From Chaunax sp. Z400 (taxonomy: Eukaryota; Chordata; Actinopteri; Lophiiformes; Chaunacidae), in assembly GCA_037577475.1 (NCBI GenBank), contig CM075202.1, positions 12,670,501-12,734,500 of the forward strand: a stretch of 64,000 nucleotides of DNA, written 5' to 3'. The position numbers and the translations under genes are program-made. The notes below the pieces were generated by a model. That model was not told where the DNA came from. It saw only the letters and a list, made by a program, of their open reading frames with translations, and ran no database searches. Shown piece by piece: positions 12,301-22,573 of the stretch (position 1 is its first letter; every line of letters starts with the position of its first letter).

Positions 12301-15123
12301 CATGTTGCATACATTATTTACACTCTGTGCTGTAGCCATGGATGGATTACTTAATGGGCTTACAGGGGGGGGGGGTCATCTGTATGTTGCTTTTTGTTGA
12401 AAAGTTCAGTTAAAAGTAGTCTTAATTTTTGCTCCTGATCCTGTTCAGAATTTTTAATATCAAGTATCTGTGAACCAAATTCAATATTCAGTTTATGTCT
12501 ATTCTTTCCCTTGTATAAAAACTACACACCATACTGATCTGTGAAGGTTTCCCATATATTCTATGCTATTATCCACGCAGGACAACACAGTTGCACAGTG
12601 GATAGCATTGTCACCTCACAGAGAGAAGGTTCTGGGTTCACACCCGTGACCTTTCTGTTGGGGGTTTGCATGTCGTCTGTGTTGGTTCCTTCCGGTGGCG
12701 CCACTGTACAAAAAAACATTCAATATAGGTCAATAAGAAGAGGAGAACCTGTGACTGTCTGTTGGCCCTGTGATGAACTCGTGACATTTTTGGATAAAGG
12801 CTTATTCGCTCTAGAGTTGAAGCTTAGATGAGAGGAAGGGCAGCATGTCGGTGCAGGTTAGTGCTGTCACCTCACAACAAGGCTTCAAATCTAGACCTCA
12901 GGCCTTTTTGAGTGGAGTTTACATTTCCTCCGTTTCCTGTGGATGCTACAGCTTCCTCCCACAGTCCAAAAGAAACATGTAATATAGGTGATTTGGAACT
13001 GGATAGATGGATATTCTATATTGTTTTGTTATCTCTTTAAGACTACATGTCTTCCTCATATGTTGGAGGGGTCTTCCCACTCCTTTTACAGATCTATGCT
13101 CAGAGACCCATTGTCTCTTAATCCCTCCATGACTGTAGTTGTTATTGTTGATTCATTAGTACTGCATGATGCCTTGTTGCTGTCCCTTTGGTACTGTGTT
13201 AAGAGCCACTTTACTGACATCCTCTCAGTTGTTTACAACAGTGTTTCGTCTGACCAAACGTCTGTTCTGTGGAAATGTGTTTATCGATCACTGTTTGCAT
13301 CCACTCTGGTCATGCTTAATGAAATAGTTTTCCACAGCTATTCTTCATTTTTATTGATTTGTGCATAAACTTGCGTGTGATTTTTTGACTGCTTGTCACT
13401 TGCTCAGTGTTAAAGTCACTGCTGATGTCCTGTGGATCCACGCTATGCCCATATATGGTTATATTAGCATCATCATTGCATCATTGCATTTCATGATTGT
13501 AGCATGGTCTCCCGTCCTGTGTCATTGGTCCTCATGTTATATAACTGATGCTCTGCAATACTTCTGCTTTAAGGCTTAACTCTTTCTTTCCCCTCTCTTT
13601 CTGTCATTCATGCAATAAACTCTAATGGTTTCATTGCCACCTGCTCCTTTAAAACCCCATTGCATTTTTCTCTCTGGCATTTTTTTTTTTTACTTTCCTC
13701 TCTCTTTCTGTTTTCCACACTCACTCTGTCCATCTGACTCTTGGGCTGGCTCATTGCTTGCTTCCCGTCATTTGATTGGGTGAGTTTCCTTGCTCTTTAA
13801 CTCGATTATTTCCCACAGTGCACGGCTGCATTGCAGTGGTGCAAGGCAAGCTCAGCTGCACTTTCCCTTCCACCACCAGATGCTTGACAGCTACAAAGAG
13901 AGTGTGAATTAGCAGTGTTACTTATTGCTTCTTTAGCACCCCACTTCACTCTGTCTGCAATGCTTTTGTCCTCTTCATTATCTCTGCAGCAATCGCACAA
14001 CATACAGCAAAAACCTTCAGATTTATCAACAAGCACTGAAAATGAAAACGACAAAATTCTTGACAATGTGCATGTTATTATGATTCTATGATGCAACACG
14101 TGTCACATACAGTATAGTATCACAAAGGTTGGTTTATGTTTATTCCCTATGCATATATATGCTTTTAATTGGACTAGGTTTTATTTAGTAGAAGTAAGAA
14201 GCAGACCTGAGAGATGTGTCTAGTAGCAGGAAATTTGCTCGCTTGCATTGAAGGATGCTAATGCCTCCCTTCCCTCCCTCCCTTTCCCTTCCTCTCCCCT
14301 CCTCTCCCTTCATTCTGTAGTATTTGATGGACTAGGGGATGTAATGAAGCCCACCGTGACCCCTCAGGCGGGTGATGTTGACACCTCCATGGCTAATATG
14401 GCAAGTAGTAAGTAGTCATTTAGATGAACTAAAGCAACATTGTAGTTGATATAAGAGTAAGATTTGAAGATCGATGGCATTAAAGGAATAGTTTGATATT
14501 TGGGAAATACACCTGTTGGCAGAGAGATACGTGAAAAGATGTCACTCTACGAACCTTCAGCCTAAAGCTGGTTAGGTTAGCATAGCGTAGCAAAAAGGCT
14601 GGGAAAAAAGGCGGGACAGCTAGCAGGTCGCTGTCCAACTGGAAGAAAATGTACTTGCACCAATAAATCTCAACAGTTAAACATTATATTTTTTATTTCA
14701 TACAACAAACACAGTGAAAAAGTGTGTGTTTTGTAGGTGGGTGGGGGTTTTGCAATTAACTAACTTATCGCTGTCTGTATTCTTATATTTAACATACTGA
14801 TGTTGGAGTGTTATACATGTGGTTAAATATGTGTATTTCCCAAACTATTCCTTTATGGGTCTACGGAGAAAGGAGGCCATTGGCTTATTTGCATATAGAC
14901 TGGAAGCAGGGGTTTATCTTATACTGAAATCTGTTTTTATATATTACAAAATATTGTTTGATTTTTTATTTAGAGGTACTGCTAGGCATTTCCAGCAATT
15001 TAAGCCAGTTGCCTCCTCGCCTATTTCTATATATTGATTTAATTCATATTCTTTTGTAACACAAACCTTAATTTATCCTCTATAGTAATGATGATGCCAG
15101 TACATGTAAACAGTGATATGTAG

Positions 15124-15162
<39 letters not shown>

Positions 15163-16550
15163 GTCTTTGCCTCAGATCTCACAATGGGAACCCAAGCGGC
15201 CCCTCAGGTAGCTCCCCCCTGTTGGGGTGCTCCCATGGTAAATGTTGTCTGTGTCTTCTAGCATGGAGTGGAGCCGCATGGCAGCGAAAGACAGGGAATA
15301 GCAGCAATCATAAGCATTGCCTTCATCTGGCTCTCCAGGTTCCAGGTCCAGTCGTAGACACAGGAGGCTGACAGGCGTGGCAGTGAAGACAGGAAACAAG
15401 ACTTAGAGAAATCTAGAAGTTATTTTATTTTAGTTAAATCACACATTTCGTGGAACTGCTAATAGAGCACATGCACTGCTCGCAAATATTTAGAAAACAG
15501 TCCAAAATAATAAAAAATTTTAGTTTTCTGGAATATCTACTGGAGAGTGATGAAGTGGCAAATGATATTGCCAAATTAATAAGCTGTTGCTTGGAAACAG
15601 CCTCTTCTCTGGTGAAGTTTATCTTTTCTTTTGAAGCCTGTCATAGTTCAGACGAGCCACCTGGTTCTAACCAACATAGATGAACTCACCACTCACACAT
15701 TAGCTTCTTATTGATATGTCAGTTCTATTTTTGGAAACAACAGAAATGACTTTTATCTCCAGGCTACCTGCAAAAAGCTTCTCCTCTGCTCTCTAAATCC
15801 TTGTGCATGTGTAGATCAAACATAAACCACAATGAACCTTTAGGTGAAGTTAGGGCTTTCGTTGTGTCCTGTGTGTTCATGCATTTGTTGTGTGCCAGCT
15901 CTTATCGTTCAGGCTTGGTGTGTCCTCACTGTCCCTTTTGTGTTGATAGAAATATTTTCAGTATTGTGCATTTTTTAAATTTGTGTTAGTGCAGTTTTTT
16001 CAGTGTGTGTGTGTGTGTGTATGTCTGTCATATATGTAGTAAGTAACCTCCCAAATCATCCTCTCCCTCCCCTCCCCACTGTTTAGACCATACCCATGGG
16101 TGTCCCTCCTTTTATGGGGACTTACCCCTGCTTCAGCATGGTAAGACCACAAGTCCAGTATGGTCTAGTAATGCCCTTGATGCAGTCTGAACATAACTGG
16201 ACACTGATGGACAATGAGCCCTTGAGGCGGACCTCACGCTCATCAGATGGCCAACATTGTATCTCAACAGTCTCTTTTTTCTCTCTCTGTAAGCCTGGGG
16301 CACCAGGAGCTCCCATGATGCCTATGGTGAGGCCAGGATTCCCTGCCACCGGAGCGACTCCTGGAGCACCGGTAACAAACTCCTTAAGTAGATTTTACAC
16401 AACTCAGAATTTCATAAAGGTTACAGCTGGTCTAACAGAAGGATTTTTCAAATTCATGTACAGATGTCACCCGGAATAGCCCAGAGCCCCAGGAAGCCCC
16501 CACCACCGAGGAACGCTCTGGATGACCTCAACATTAAGGACTTCATGTAG
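355..16550 (+). CDS. snap91: snap91 (AP180), clathrin assembly protein, 5' partial, spliced
   Basis: AP180 binds PIP2 membranes through an N-terminal ANTH domain and recruits clathrin and AP-2 at synaptic vesicle endocytosis sites. Exons: 355-497, 855-930, 1979-2081, 2233-2326, 2415-2526, 2620-2726, 3888-3929, 4419-4492, 4705-4710 (optional), 5252-5264, 5355-5485, 5891-5964, 6270-6284, 6867-7037, 8600-8698, 10554-10811, 11072-11146, 11446-11529, 12179-12244, 14321-14407, 15176-15237, 16087-16140, 16294-16371, 16464-16550. All are flanked by AG/GT, and the phases join into 703 codons plus TAG. The ANTH part contains NVNIPQMADTLFERATN and GYDMSTFIRRYGRYLNEKAF. The remainder is Ala/Pro/Ser/Thr-rich with DLL, DLF and DPF clathrin/AP-2 motifs (for example GDPFAPSE and LDLFNM). 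It ends in DDLNIKDFM, like mammalian AP180 and unlike PICALM. About 46 N-terminal residues, including the PIP2-binding lysines, lie upstream. Exons 6867-7037 and 12179-12244 have the weakest acceptors. Confidence 0.93.
931..1978 (+). other. snap91 intron
   Basis: This is an intron between ANTH exons. It holds a short CA-rich tract near 1047-1075 and AT-rich sequence. I see no gene or recognisable transposon in it. Confidence 0.7.
3249..3584. repeat. Interspersed repeat with 13-bp terminal inverted repeats
   Basis: The segment begins ACCTCCGCCAAGG (3249-3261) and ends with its exact reverse complement (3572-3584). The interior resembles a fish repeat consensus I remember (TGAGCCACTTTCTAACTCTCC, then an AACAAAC-rich tail, then the terminal motif). 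It lies in the intron between exons 2620-2726 and 3888-3929. The family name is uncertain: a MITE or foldback element, or a LINE-derived tail, are both possible. Confidence 0.7.
4705..4710 (+). other. snap91: Candidate 6-nt snap91 microexon
   Basis: Six bases (TGAAGG) sit between a CCAG acceptor and a GTGAGC donor. Inserted after the GG end of exon 4419-4492 they keep the frame and change Lys-Gly-Ser to Lys-Gly-Glu-Gly-Ser. I recall mammalian AP180 isoforms with Asn-Glu-Gly at the equivalent place, which supports a real, optional neural microexon. The weak point is the short pyrimidine tract upstream. Confidence 0.6.
4791..4800 (+). other. Zero-length (recursive-type) splice site in a snap91 intron
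   Basis: A pyrimidine-rich stretch ending in ACAG is followed at once by GTAAGC, with the junction between 4794 and 4795. This matches the AG|GTAAG form of recursive splice sites, but the intron is short (4711-5251), which is unusual for recursive splicing. It may instead be the remnant of a lost microexon. Confidence 0.35.
5252..5264 (+). other. snap91: 13-nt snap91 microexon
   Basis: The acceptor TCTCTTTCAG and the donor GTGAGA flank 13 bases encoding the end of Gly plus Ser-Pro-Thr-Lys. With the GG end of exon 4419-4492 and the next exon at 5355, the frame reads KKGSPTKGSPTNNVSPTSTP, an AP180-like Ser/Pro/Thr stretch. Skipping it would break the frame, so in this gene model it is constitutive. 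Confidence 0.75.
6270..6284 (+). other. snap91: 15-nt snap91 microexon encoding a DLLG motif
   Basis: The exon is ATCTTCTTGGATCAG between a GCATAG acceptor and a GTGAGT donor. Joined to the G that ends the previous exon it encodes Asp-Leu-Leu-Gly-Ser. This matches the TWGDLLGED neighbourhood of mammalian AP180 and is a DLL clathrin-binding element. It is in frame, so it can be skipped without a frameshift. Confidence 0.8.
7540..7925 (-). mobile_element. Tc1/mariner-like transposase 3' fragment, decayed
   Basis: Read on the minus strand from about 7925, the sequence encodes LNWPVCSPDL, then after a frame break RWRPRTVEQLK, IEQEWDRIPL and KLQQLVSS. These are C-terminal blocks of IS630/Tc1-type transposases. 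It has in-frame stops and an internal deletion. The AT-rich 3' flank runs to an end-like sequence near 7540. It lies in the snap91 intron after exon 6867-7037 and cannot be active. Confidence 0.75.
8757..9130 (+). repeat. Fish MITE-like repeat, 5' part (GTGGTGCAAAGTAAC family)
   Basis: It starts GTGGTGCAAAGTAACAAGTAC and carries the interior landmarks GTAAAGTAGCTAAAATTAAG and GCAGCTTACATG. It matches from memory a common percomorph repeat built of AAGTACTTTTACTTGAGTA-type motifs. The matching 3' end appears at 9890-9965, so the element seems split by about 750 bp of other sequence. An ATT trinucleotide tract is at 8790-8818. Confidence 0.55.
9890..9965 (+). repeat. 3' end of the repeat begun at 8757
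   Basis: The motif GCTACTTTTACTGAAGTAAAGGATTTCAATAC followed by a T run is the usual 3' end of the same fish repeat family. It is in the same orientation as the 8757 part, in the same snap91 intron. Confidence 0.5.
11441..11446 (+). other. snap91: NAGNAG tandem acceptor of snap91 exon 11446-11529
   Basis: The intron ends CTCAGCAG, so splicing can occur after either AG. The first acceptor adds CAG and gives Ala-Asp-Leu-Phe; the second gives Asp-Leu-Phe. Both keep the frame. The annotated start uses the second AG. Confidence 0.6.
12582..12830 (+). repeat. V-SINE/DANA-like SINE, degenerate
   Basis: The order of landmarks fits a DANA/V-SINE-type fish element in the plus direction: GCACAGTGGATAGCATTGTC, CCTCACAGAGAGAAGGTTCTGGGTTC, GGGTTTGCATGTCGTCTGTG and CTGTTGGCCCTGTGATGAAC. 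The sequence is diverged and partly deleted. Confidence 0.75.
12833..12995 (+). repeat. Second V-SINE-like copy, truncated, head to tail
   Basis: AGTGCTGTCACCTCACAACA, then GTGGAGTTTACATTTCCTCC and TTCCTCCCACAGTCC repeat the landmarks of the copy that ends three bases upstream, in the same orientation. The 3' half is missing. Confidence 0.7.
14481..14855. mobile_element. MITE with imperfect terminal inverted repeats
   Basis: The left end TAAAGGAATAGTTTG (14481) leads to TGGGAAATAC; the right end GTATTTCCCAAACTATTCC (14833) is its reverse complement, lacking about five internal bases plus the symmetric end. The interior has the GGTTAGCATAGCGTAGC motif seen in this abundant fish MITE family. 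It lies in the snap91 intron between exons 14321-14407 and 15176-15237. Confidence 0.75.
15127..15158. repeat. (CT)n microsatellite
   Basis: An uninterrupted CT dinucleotide run lies 18 bases before the acceptor of snap91 exon 15176-15237. It merges with that exon's polypyrimidine tract, so length variation could alter splicing. Confidence 0.95.
16003..16020. repeat. (GT)n microsatellite
   Basis: A short GT run lies in the snap91 intron before exon 16087-16140. Confidence 0.9.
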
Positions 16551-18700
16551 ACTGACTGACCTGTAAAACCCACAAGGTATATAGAAACAGAAAGTAGATT
16601 AGCTGCTGAGTTGTTCGTTATGTGTTTCAGTTGTAAGTTTATGGCGTGGTGTCCTCAATCAATGCCACATGTGAATCATGTTTAATCCTACAGTTTTGGT
16701 TAACAGGACTAATGCACCCTGAATGCAATGGGGTTCCATGACAAAGCTGTGGTGTCACAACATGATTAAAGCAAGTGTTTTTTTAATTTAGTTTATCTCT
16801 GCAAAACCTTTACTGAACATTTCTATAAATGTATTGTTTTTGTATTTAATTTGAATTAAGATATTTTACTTTAATTTTACGTTTTTTCACGGTGGCTTTT
16901 ACCTTTTTTTTATGATTTGTTTTTACTGTGTACCCTTTGCTGCCTCCGGTTTGACTATTCCTTCAATCTCTTGCAAATCCCCTGACTTAATGGAGGTGCA
17001 ACAATAAATCATTTCAATGCCCCTTTAAGAGATCACAAACCAAGTGATTTTTGAACCGCTGTGTCAGTGTAACGATCATCAATGAGGCATTACAATTTGT
17101 GATTTTTGACAATATAAAAAAAAAACCTGACATAGTATAATTGATGTAATTAACGGTATTGAGCGTAAACAGCTGAGAGAGATTTTCAGATATGAGAGAA
17201 TGTGTCTGAATCTCAGAGTGTGTGCATTTTGACGTCACGCATTTCCATTAAGAGCACATGTTTTAAACCTCTGCAGGTTTGTCATTGTGTCTGGAGCTCT
17301 GTGGATGTGGATGTCTGCACTTCCTTACCACCTTCCCCTCAGTGACACCCCAGCCTCTTCAGCCAACCGGCCATTACATCTCGGACCTCTGCCCTCTGAC
17401 CTCCTACCAGCCGCGACCCCTGAAAAAAACCTGCCCTCCCTTATCTAATGTTGTAGCACAACTGTGAAAGTGAACCCTAGGTACCGAAAAACAAAATTCT
17501 GTTTATGTGCGTGTGGGTGTGCGTGTAATTCAGTGTTAATCTTTACTTAATATACTACGGAAAAACTAACAAAAAAATAATAAATGTGTATTTAAATTCA
17601 TTCTGGATTTTCTGCGTATCAGCTGACTTGGAATGGTGGATATATGTTGGTTTCTTTGTGCATCTCCCAGACTAGGACTGTATTGTTAAATGTGGACTGT
17701 GATCGGTGTGTGTAACTTCACTGGCCAACCCCCTCTCCTCTATCACTCCTCCACATATCATCTGAACTAAAACTGAGCTACGTTCAATGTCATTTAACAC
17801 CTGTACTTATAATTACGTGGTCGTCCATATTCTCATCTGTCTACTTCAATTTTTGGAGAACAACTCTTCAACAAAATGTAGAACAAGTTGCAAATCTGAA
17901 TTTATCACTGAACACATAAAACTTTTAACTCTCAGTTACATTTTTACTTAATCTTTTTTTAGGGATTGTTTGAAACATGCAACAATTTGTGGACATGTTT
18001 TATTTATTCTGAGAAAGATAATCTCTCATGTATTTTTAGTTACCTCAAATTATATGGTTGAAAAAATGGCAAGTAGACTTAAAGATTTCTCGCCTTCTTT
18101 GTACATACACTTCAATCTGTACTCAGAGGTGGCATTGAATGGAAAATATGCCAAGTGTTTACTGTTGCGCCATCTGCTGATGTGGAGTGACACCACATCA
18201 TAAAACATGCGACACAGTTTAATCTGGGATGCATTCTAATACTCTCAGAGCTCCTTTCGTTGTCTCGGTGTCCACGCAAGATGACTTGATGTCAGGGTGG
18301 AAGTCCAAGAGACGAGGAAGCGTTTGTGTATATGATTGAAAGGAGGCCTCAGGCCTCGCTGGGTCTTCACCGGTACATTGGTTCATGTACTGTCACCGGA
18401 AGTCTTGAGGACTCTCACTGTAAAGCACTCAAGTATACGCTGGATGTTCTCTGTGTTATTTATTTCCAAAAGTGACTGTATCTTAATCCATTGTGACATT
18501 AACAAAGTGTTGAGAGAAAAATAAAGATGACTATGACACATAAAAACAAACAGAATGTGGATAAATAATGTTTGCTAAGTATTCATATGAAGGCCGTGTT
18601 GTTGTTTCTTTGGGGTTATTATGGATGGCATTGTCCTCCCTCCCTCCCTCCCTCACCCCCCACCTGCATGTGAGTCCAAATGAGATGCAATAAAAGACAA
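16551..18700 (+). other. snap91: snap91 3' UTR with candidate poly(A) signals
   Basis: After the TAG at 16548-16550 the sequence is AT-rich and non-coding. AATAAA hexamers occur at 17003-17008, 18520-18525 and 18689-18694. Mammalian AP180 mRNA has a long 3' UTR, so a distal end near 18.55 or 18.72 kb is plausible. No transcript evidence is available here. Confidence 0.5.
18168..18180 (-). promoter_or_regulatory. Candidate CTCF site
   Basis: On the minus strand the bases read TCAGCAGATGGCG, 12 of 13 positions of the CTCF core CCASYAGRKGGCR. It lies in the snap91 3' UTR region, on the 3' side of prss35. Motif match only. Confidence 0.35.
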
Positions 18701-19818
18701 ATACACTGATTCAAACTACCCTCACGGCTCATCACTTATCTCTGTTCTGCTTCTGTCAGCTTGTTTGAAAATTCGACAGTTTCATTTGCCATGAGCATGA
18801 ATTATTTCTGTTCACATGACAATGTGTCTGTGGCATGAACATTCCCAGAGAGAGACAAAATCACAATACAACATATTGCTACTCACTTTTAAACGTCAGA
18901 TAATACATCTAAATGTTGTAAAGTCAGTATTTTCTTTGACGTGAATGGAAACATGGAAAAAACAGGCTATAATAACACAACTTAATGTCTCTGTGTCACA
19001 TGAGAGAAATCTAAGGTTGTGCCTTTTCATTTACATAATGACAGTTTCAGAGTTACATAAACGTGGTGTTATGAAGAAGTGAAGAGTTTCTCACCAAACC
19101 AAACTGATGAACTTAACTAAGAAAACACACACATGACATTATAAACAATATTATGTATAGCTCCTATAAGTCAGGACTCAGCAGAGGTAACACACTTGAC
19201 ATATATTAGAAACATAAGATGACAAGTTGATCAAAGATGCATCTCTCCTTATACGCACACTCTTAAACAACATGGAAGATTTCATGACATGATGGTTTCA
19301 GGATAAACACAATCAAATGTTCACATGTGAGTGTTTGAATTACCCTCATTGAGAGCAATTAAAAAAAGGTGTAATAATAGTTTTTTTAAAAATACGGTTA
19401 GTTTGAAAGACAATGAATATCAAAACACAGAAATTACAAATGAAACTGATTGTAAATATAGATGAAGGGGCGCTGCACATATTTTACACATTAAAGTATG
19501 TTTACAGAGGTTTGGGGATAATGTCCAACAAGTTGTTGTGGCTCCAGGTGGAGCAGTGTGAAATCTGATAATATCACCTCAAGTGATGTCACCTCAGTCA
19601 GAAAATCAGAAAATGACAAAAACTCAGAGTACCAGACCACTTTCTCATCTCTGCTAAAAGCTAGTGGCATAAGGCTACTTTTGTCGCTTCGATGTCCCAC
19701 TTTTAACTAAAATATTTTCACCCCATAAAGAAAGGTTAAGAGCCATTCTCAAGACTAAGTTTTTTAGGCGTTACACATACAGGCCTAAATCCTAGAGTCT
19801 TTCTGAAAGTGACAACGG

Positions 19819-21240
19819 TCAAACCTCCTTACAGAGGCTGGGATCTCCATGAACCCAGTGACAGATCTGCGCATATTTGAGTGGAGTAATCCTCACTGCA
19901 ACATTAAAGTCCATCTGCCCACCTCCCTCCATCTCCACCCACTGATGCCCTGAAAACACACCAATTACCCTTCGCTGCCACTTCCCTTTCCTCCCTCCAT
20001 CTCCCACATCCTGCCTCAGGCGAATGTAAACACCTGCACCTGTAGCTCCCGGCTTTGCATCACAGTGCTGGTACAGCAAATCTTCAGACTCATTTGTCAC
20101 TGAACAAAAACGATAAACCACCCTCTCCTCTCCACGCTCGTCCACCAGGTTCTTGTCCACGTCAAAGCTTGAGAAGTGGATAAGAGTCAGGGGCGTGGCA
20201 GAGGGCGCCACCCCGAGCTCCATGTACTTTTGTTTGATGGGTCGTTTCAGCTCTAGAACTGCGTAATCATATTCAGTGGACCCTGAGTTGGTGGAGCCCT
20301 TGGTTTGGATCCAACCTTGAGGGATTTGTGTTTGTTTAACTCGTGTCCAACGTAAAACGGGTTGCTCCTTAGGTTCAGCGCTACGACGTAGACGTCTGAG
20401 ACGTTTTTGTTTCCCCCCTACATGCCTCTTTAAACCGCCTGTACTCCCATGATCAGCTAAACCCCCCTCACCTTTTCTTCCCCTTCGCCTCCTGCCTTTG
20501 CCTGGCACCCTCCTTCCCACCACCTCTCCATCTACGCTATTATGTTCCTCACTTTCCTCCATTCGCTGCTCTTCATCTTTCTCTCCCTCTCTTATCTTCC
20601 CCCTGCTCTGCGGCCCTCCTCTCCTCCTACCGCCCCTTCTTCTTTTAGTTTTGAGCTGTAAAACCCCTACTCTAACCCTTTTAGAACTCTCGAGGTAGTC
20701 CCTCCCATCATGGATGCAGTGTGCTGCTGTTAGCACATGCTTTGGGGATATCAGGACTCCAGAGCAGCCTGTGGAGAGACGAACAGCAGTAGAAAAAGGG
20801 TAGTTAGAGACGTAACGGGAGTCAGAGATCACGAAGCGCCCATCTGGTCCATAAACCTGCCGTTTCCTGCGGATGCGAGCTGATGAACTGGCTGCACCCG
20901 TCTTGTTAAAACCATGCAATCTGACATCTGTATGCATGCATGTGCCATTCTCATACATTGTTTCATATCCCAGAATCCTCTCTTGCTCGGTCTGATTGAT
21001 AGGTGGTCGACTGCTTTGACACTCTACTCCACAGAGTATCTTTGCGGCTCCTCTCTCCTCATCCTCCTCCTGCCTGCTGAACAAAGGAGTGTCTAAAGGC
21101 ACTGTGTGTGTTTCCAGCAGCACTGGGAGGCTCTGCCTGGTCCACCAGTCTGCCTGGCTGTTCTCATCTTTGCAAAGAACTCCCGAAACTGTCAGGGCTG
21201 CTGCACAGATCAGCAGACAGAGGGCGTTGTTGAGTCCCAT
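19819..21240 (-). CDS. prss35: prss35, inactive trypsin-like serine protease 35
   Basis: This is a secreted S1-family pseudoprotease of 473 residues. The start is taken at 21240 because a TTTTCAG acceptor ends four bases upstream, implying a non-coding 5' exon further up. The open frame extends 42 codons further, but that part reads through the intron. Residues 1-23 form a signal peptide. CGVEC is at 70-74 and a basic RIRRKRQ cleavage-like site at 122-128. The trypsin fold keeps TAAHC with His174 and EYDYAV with Asp325. The nucleophile region reads PGATGAG with Thr400 where Ser belongs, as in PRSS35 and unlike its paralogue PRSS23, which retains Ser. The C-terminal GHQW and ITPLKYAQICHWVHG blocks are typical of the pair. 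Residues 198-287 are an Arg/Lys/Gly-rich insert that makes it longer than human PRSS35 (413 residues, from memory). It is convergent with snap91. Confidence 0.93.
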   Translation of the reverse strand: MGLNNALCLLICAAALTVSGVLCKDENSQADWWTRQSLPVLLETHTVPLDTPLFSRQEEDEERGAAKILCGVECQSSRPPINQTEQERILGYETMYENGTCMHTDVRLHGFNKTGAASSSARIRRKRQVYGPDGRFVISDSRYVSNYPFSTAVRLSTGCSGVLISPKHVLTAAHCIHDGRDYLESSKRVRVGVLQLKTKRRRGGRRRGGPQSRGKIREGEKDEEQRMEESEEHNSVDGEVVGRRVPGKGRRRRGRKGEGGLADHGSTGGLKRHVGGKQKRLRRLRRSAEPKEQPVLRWTRVKQTQIPQGWIQTKGSTNSGSTEYDYAVLELKRPIKQKYMELGVAPSATPLTLIHFSSFDVDKNLVDERGEERVVYRFCSVTNESEDLLYQHCDAKPGATGAGVYIRLRQDVGDGGRKGKWQRRVIGVFSGHQWVEMEGGGQMDFNVAVRITPLKYAQICHWVHGDPSLCKEV

Positions 21241-21404
21241 CCCACTGAAAACAGAGAAACAGAGATAGAATGACGAATAGCAAGGAGTTAGAGAGAAGTA
21301 CAGTTGCAAACCTCTCACCATCAACACCTCAGATTTTTCAGTCAGGCCAAGAGAAACCCTATGCACGCTCCCACAGGTCTAGGGAAAAACATTCACATAC
21401 ATGG

Positions 21405-21418
21405 CCAGCAGAGGGCGC
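21405..21418 (+). promoter_or_regulatory. Candidate CTCF site upstream of prss35
   Basis: CCAGCAGAGGGCGC matches the CTCF core CCASYAGRKGGCR at all 13 positions. It sits about 165 bases upstream of the prss35 start codon. Motif match only; occupancy is unknown. Confidence 0.5.
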
Positions 21419-22573
21419 ACAAGTATTAATAAATCACAGAGGTGTGGCGTAAGCACCTTGAATATTTCATTTTAAACTGGAGGGAGATGTCTGCCACTGA
21501 ACTGGTAGAATATATTTTCAAAATGCAAGTAATGCTCTTGTTATTACATGCAACATCTTACTTTATTTGTCATTCTGTGCTTTATTTGTCATTCTGTGAC
21601 ACAAAGAACATTTTTGACATTAGAATTTATTAATTTATAATGTGACTTAAGCTTGATAATGTGCACCAGTTTGTGGAGTCTTGCATTCCAGAAAATAAAT
21701 TAGCCCAACGCAATTAAGATAAGTACTGGTAGAATGAAGAGACAAAGGAAGAACAGTGTTTGCAAACTAAATTAAGAGGACATTTAGTGATGTGATTTTA
21801 TTTTGAGAGGAAAATACAAAGCCAAAACTTTCCTACCTGCAAGCAGTCAAAAAGAGTATCCTGAAAAACCTCCAGTAGATGTTCTCCCTCTCATTAATAA
21901 AACATCCTCTCTATCCAAACAGCTTCTAGCAGACTGGGTTCCATCGTTCCCTGAGCTGAAAAAACAACAACAAAAAACTGGAGCGCAAGGAGAAGCTGTG
22001 CACTAAAATCAGCATCCAGCTCTGATGCAGAAAAAAGTGACCAGCAAGCAGACGGGAGGAGTCAAGGAGAGTGCAAGCATGAATTAAGAATTGATCATAT
22101 GACGACATTACATTTTAGGTCGAAAGTGGAGCCATGTGGAGAGAATTTAGAACATGTTTCCCCAAATATTTGCATTACATCTGGAGCACGCACAGAGCAG
22201 CGATTCTTTCATTAAAAGGAAATAAATTAAGAGGCAAGTTTAGATCTGCATCAGGTGACACACACATACACACACACACTATTGGTTTATTGTACATGTA
22301 TATGGCTATCGTTTTGGTTGATGCAACAAGAATTCATTCAATGCAGGAACTCCTTTCTCCGTAGATATAGTAACACACACACACAATCCTCGACTCTGGA
22401 GGGCCCCAGACACAGGAGCCCATCACCCACCTTGCTAGTGACAGTGAAGCAAAGTCATTTGTCATCACAGTCCCTTTCTGTCATGGCATTTCTTCAATGA
22501 CCCACAGACAACCTGTTTGGTTCTATAGATGCCACATCATGTCATAAATGTGCCATTCAAGCTATTTCACTTA
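21419..22573. other. Upstream of prss35, non-coding
   Basis: AT-rich sequence with a small CA tract at 22256-22280. A 5' non-coding exon and promoter of prss35 are expected in or beyond this stretch, but I cannot place them. Confidence 0.4.

Larger units (their letters stand above)
12245..14320 (+). other. Long snap91 intron with repeats
   Basis: The intron contains a 9-G run near 12366, two V-SINE-like copies (12582-12995), and otherwise AT-rich unique sequence. No coding exon is supported, although several short open frames exist. Confidence 0.65.

Noticed and set aside
21241..21366. 42-codon N-terminal extension of prss35
   Set aside because: It crosses a TTTTCAG acceptor, and the signal peptide starts properly at the ATG at 21240.
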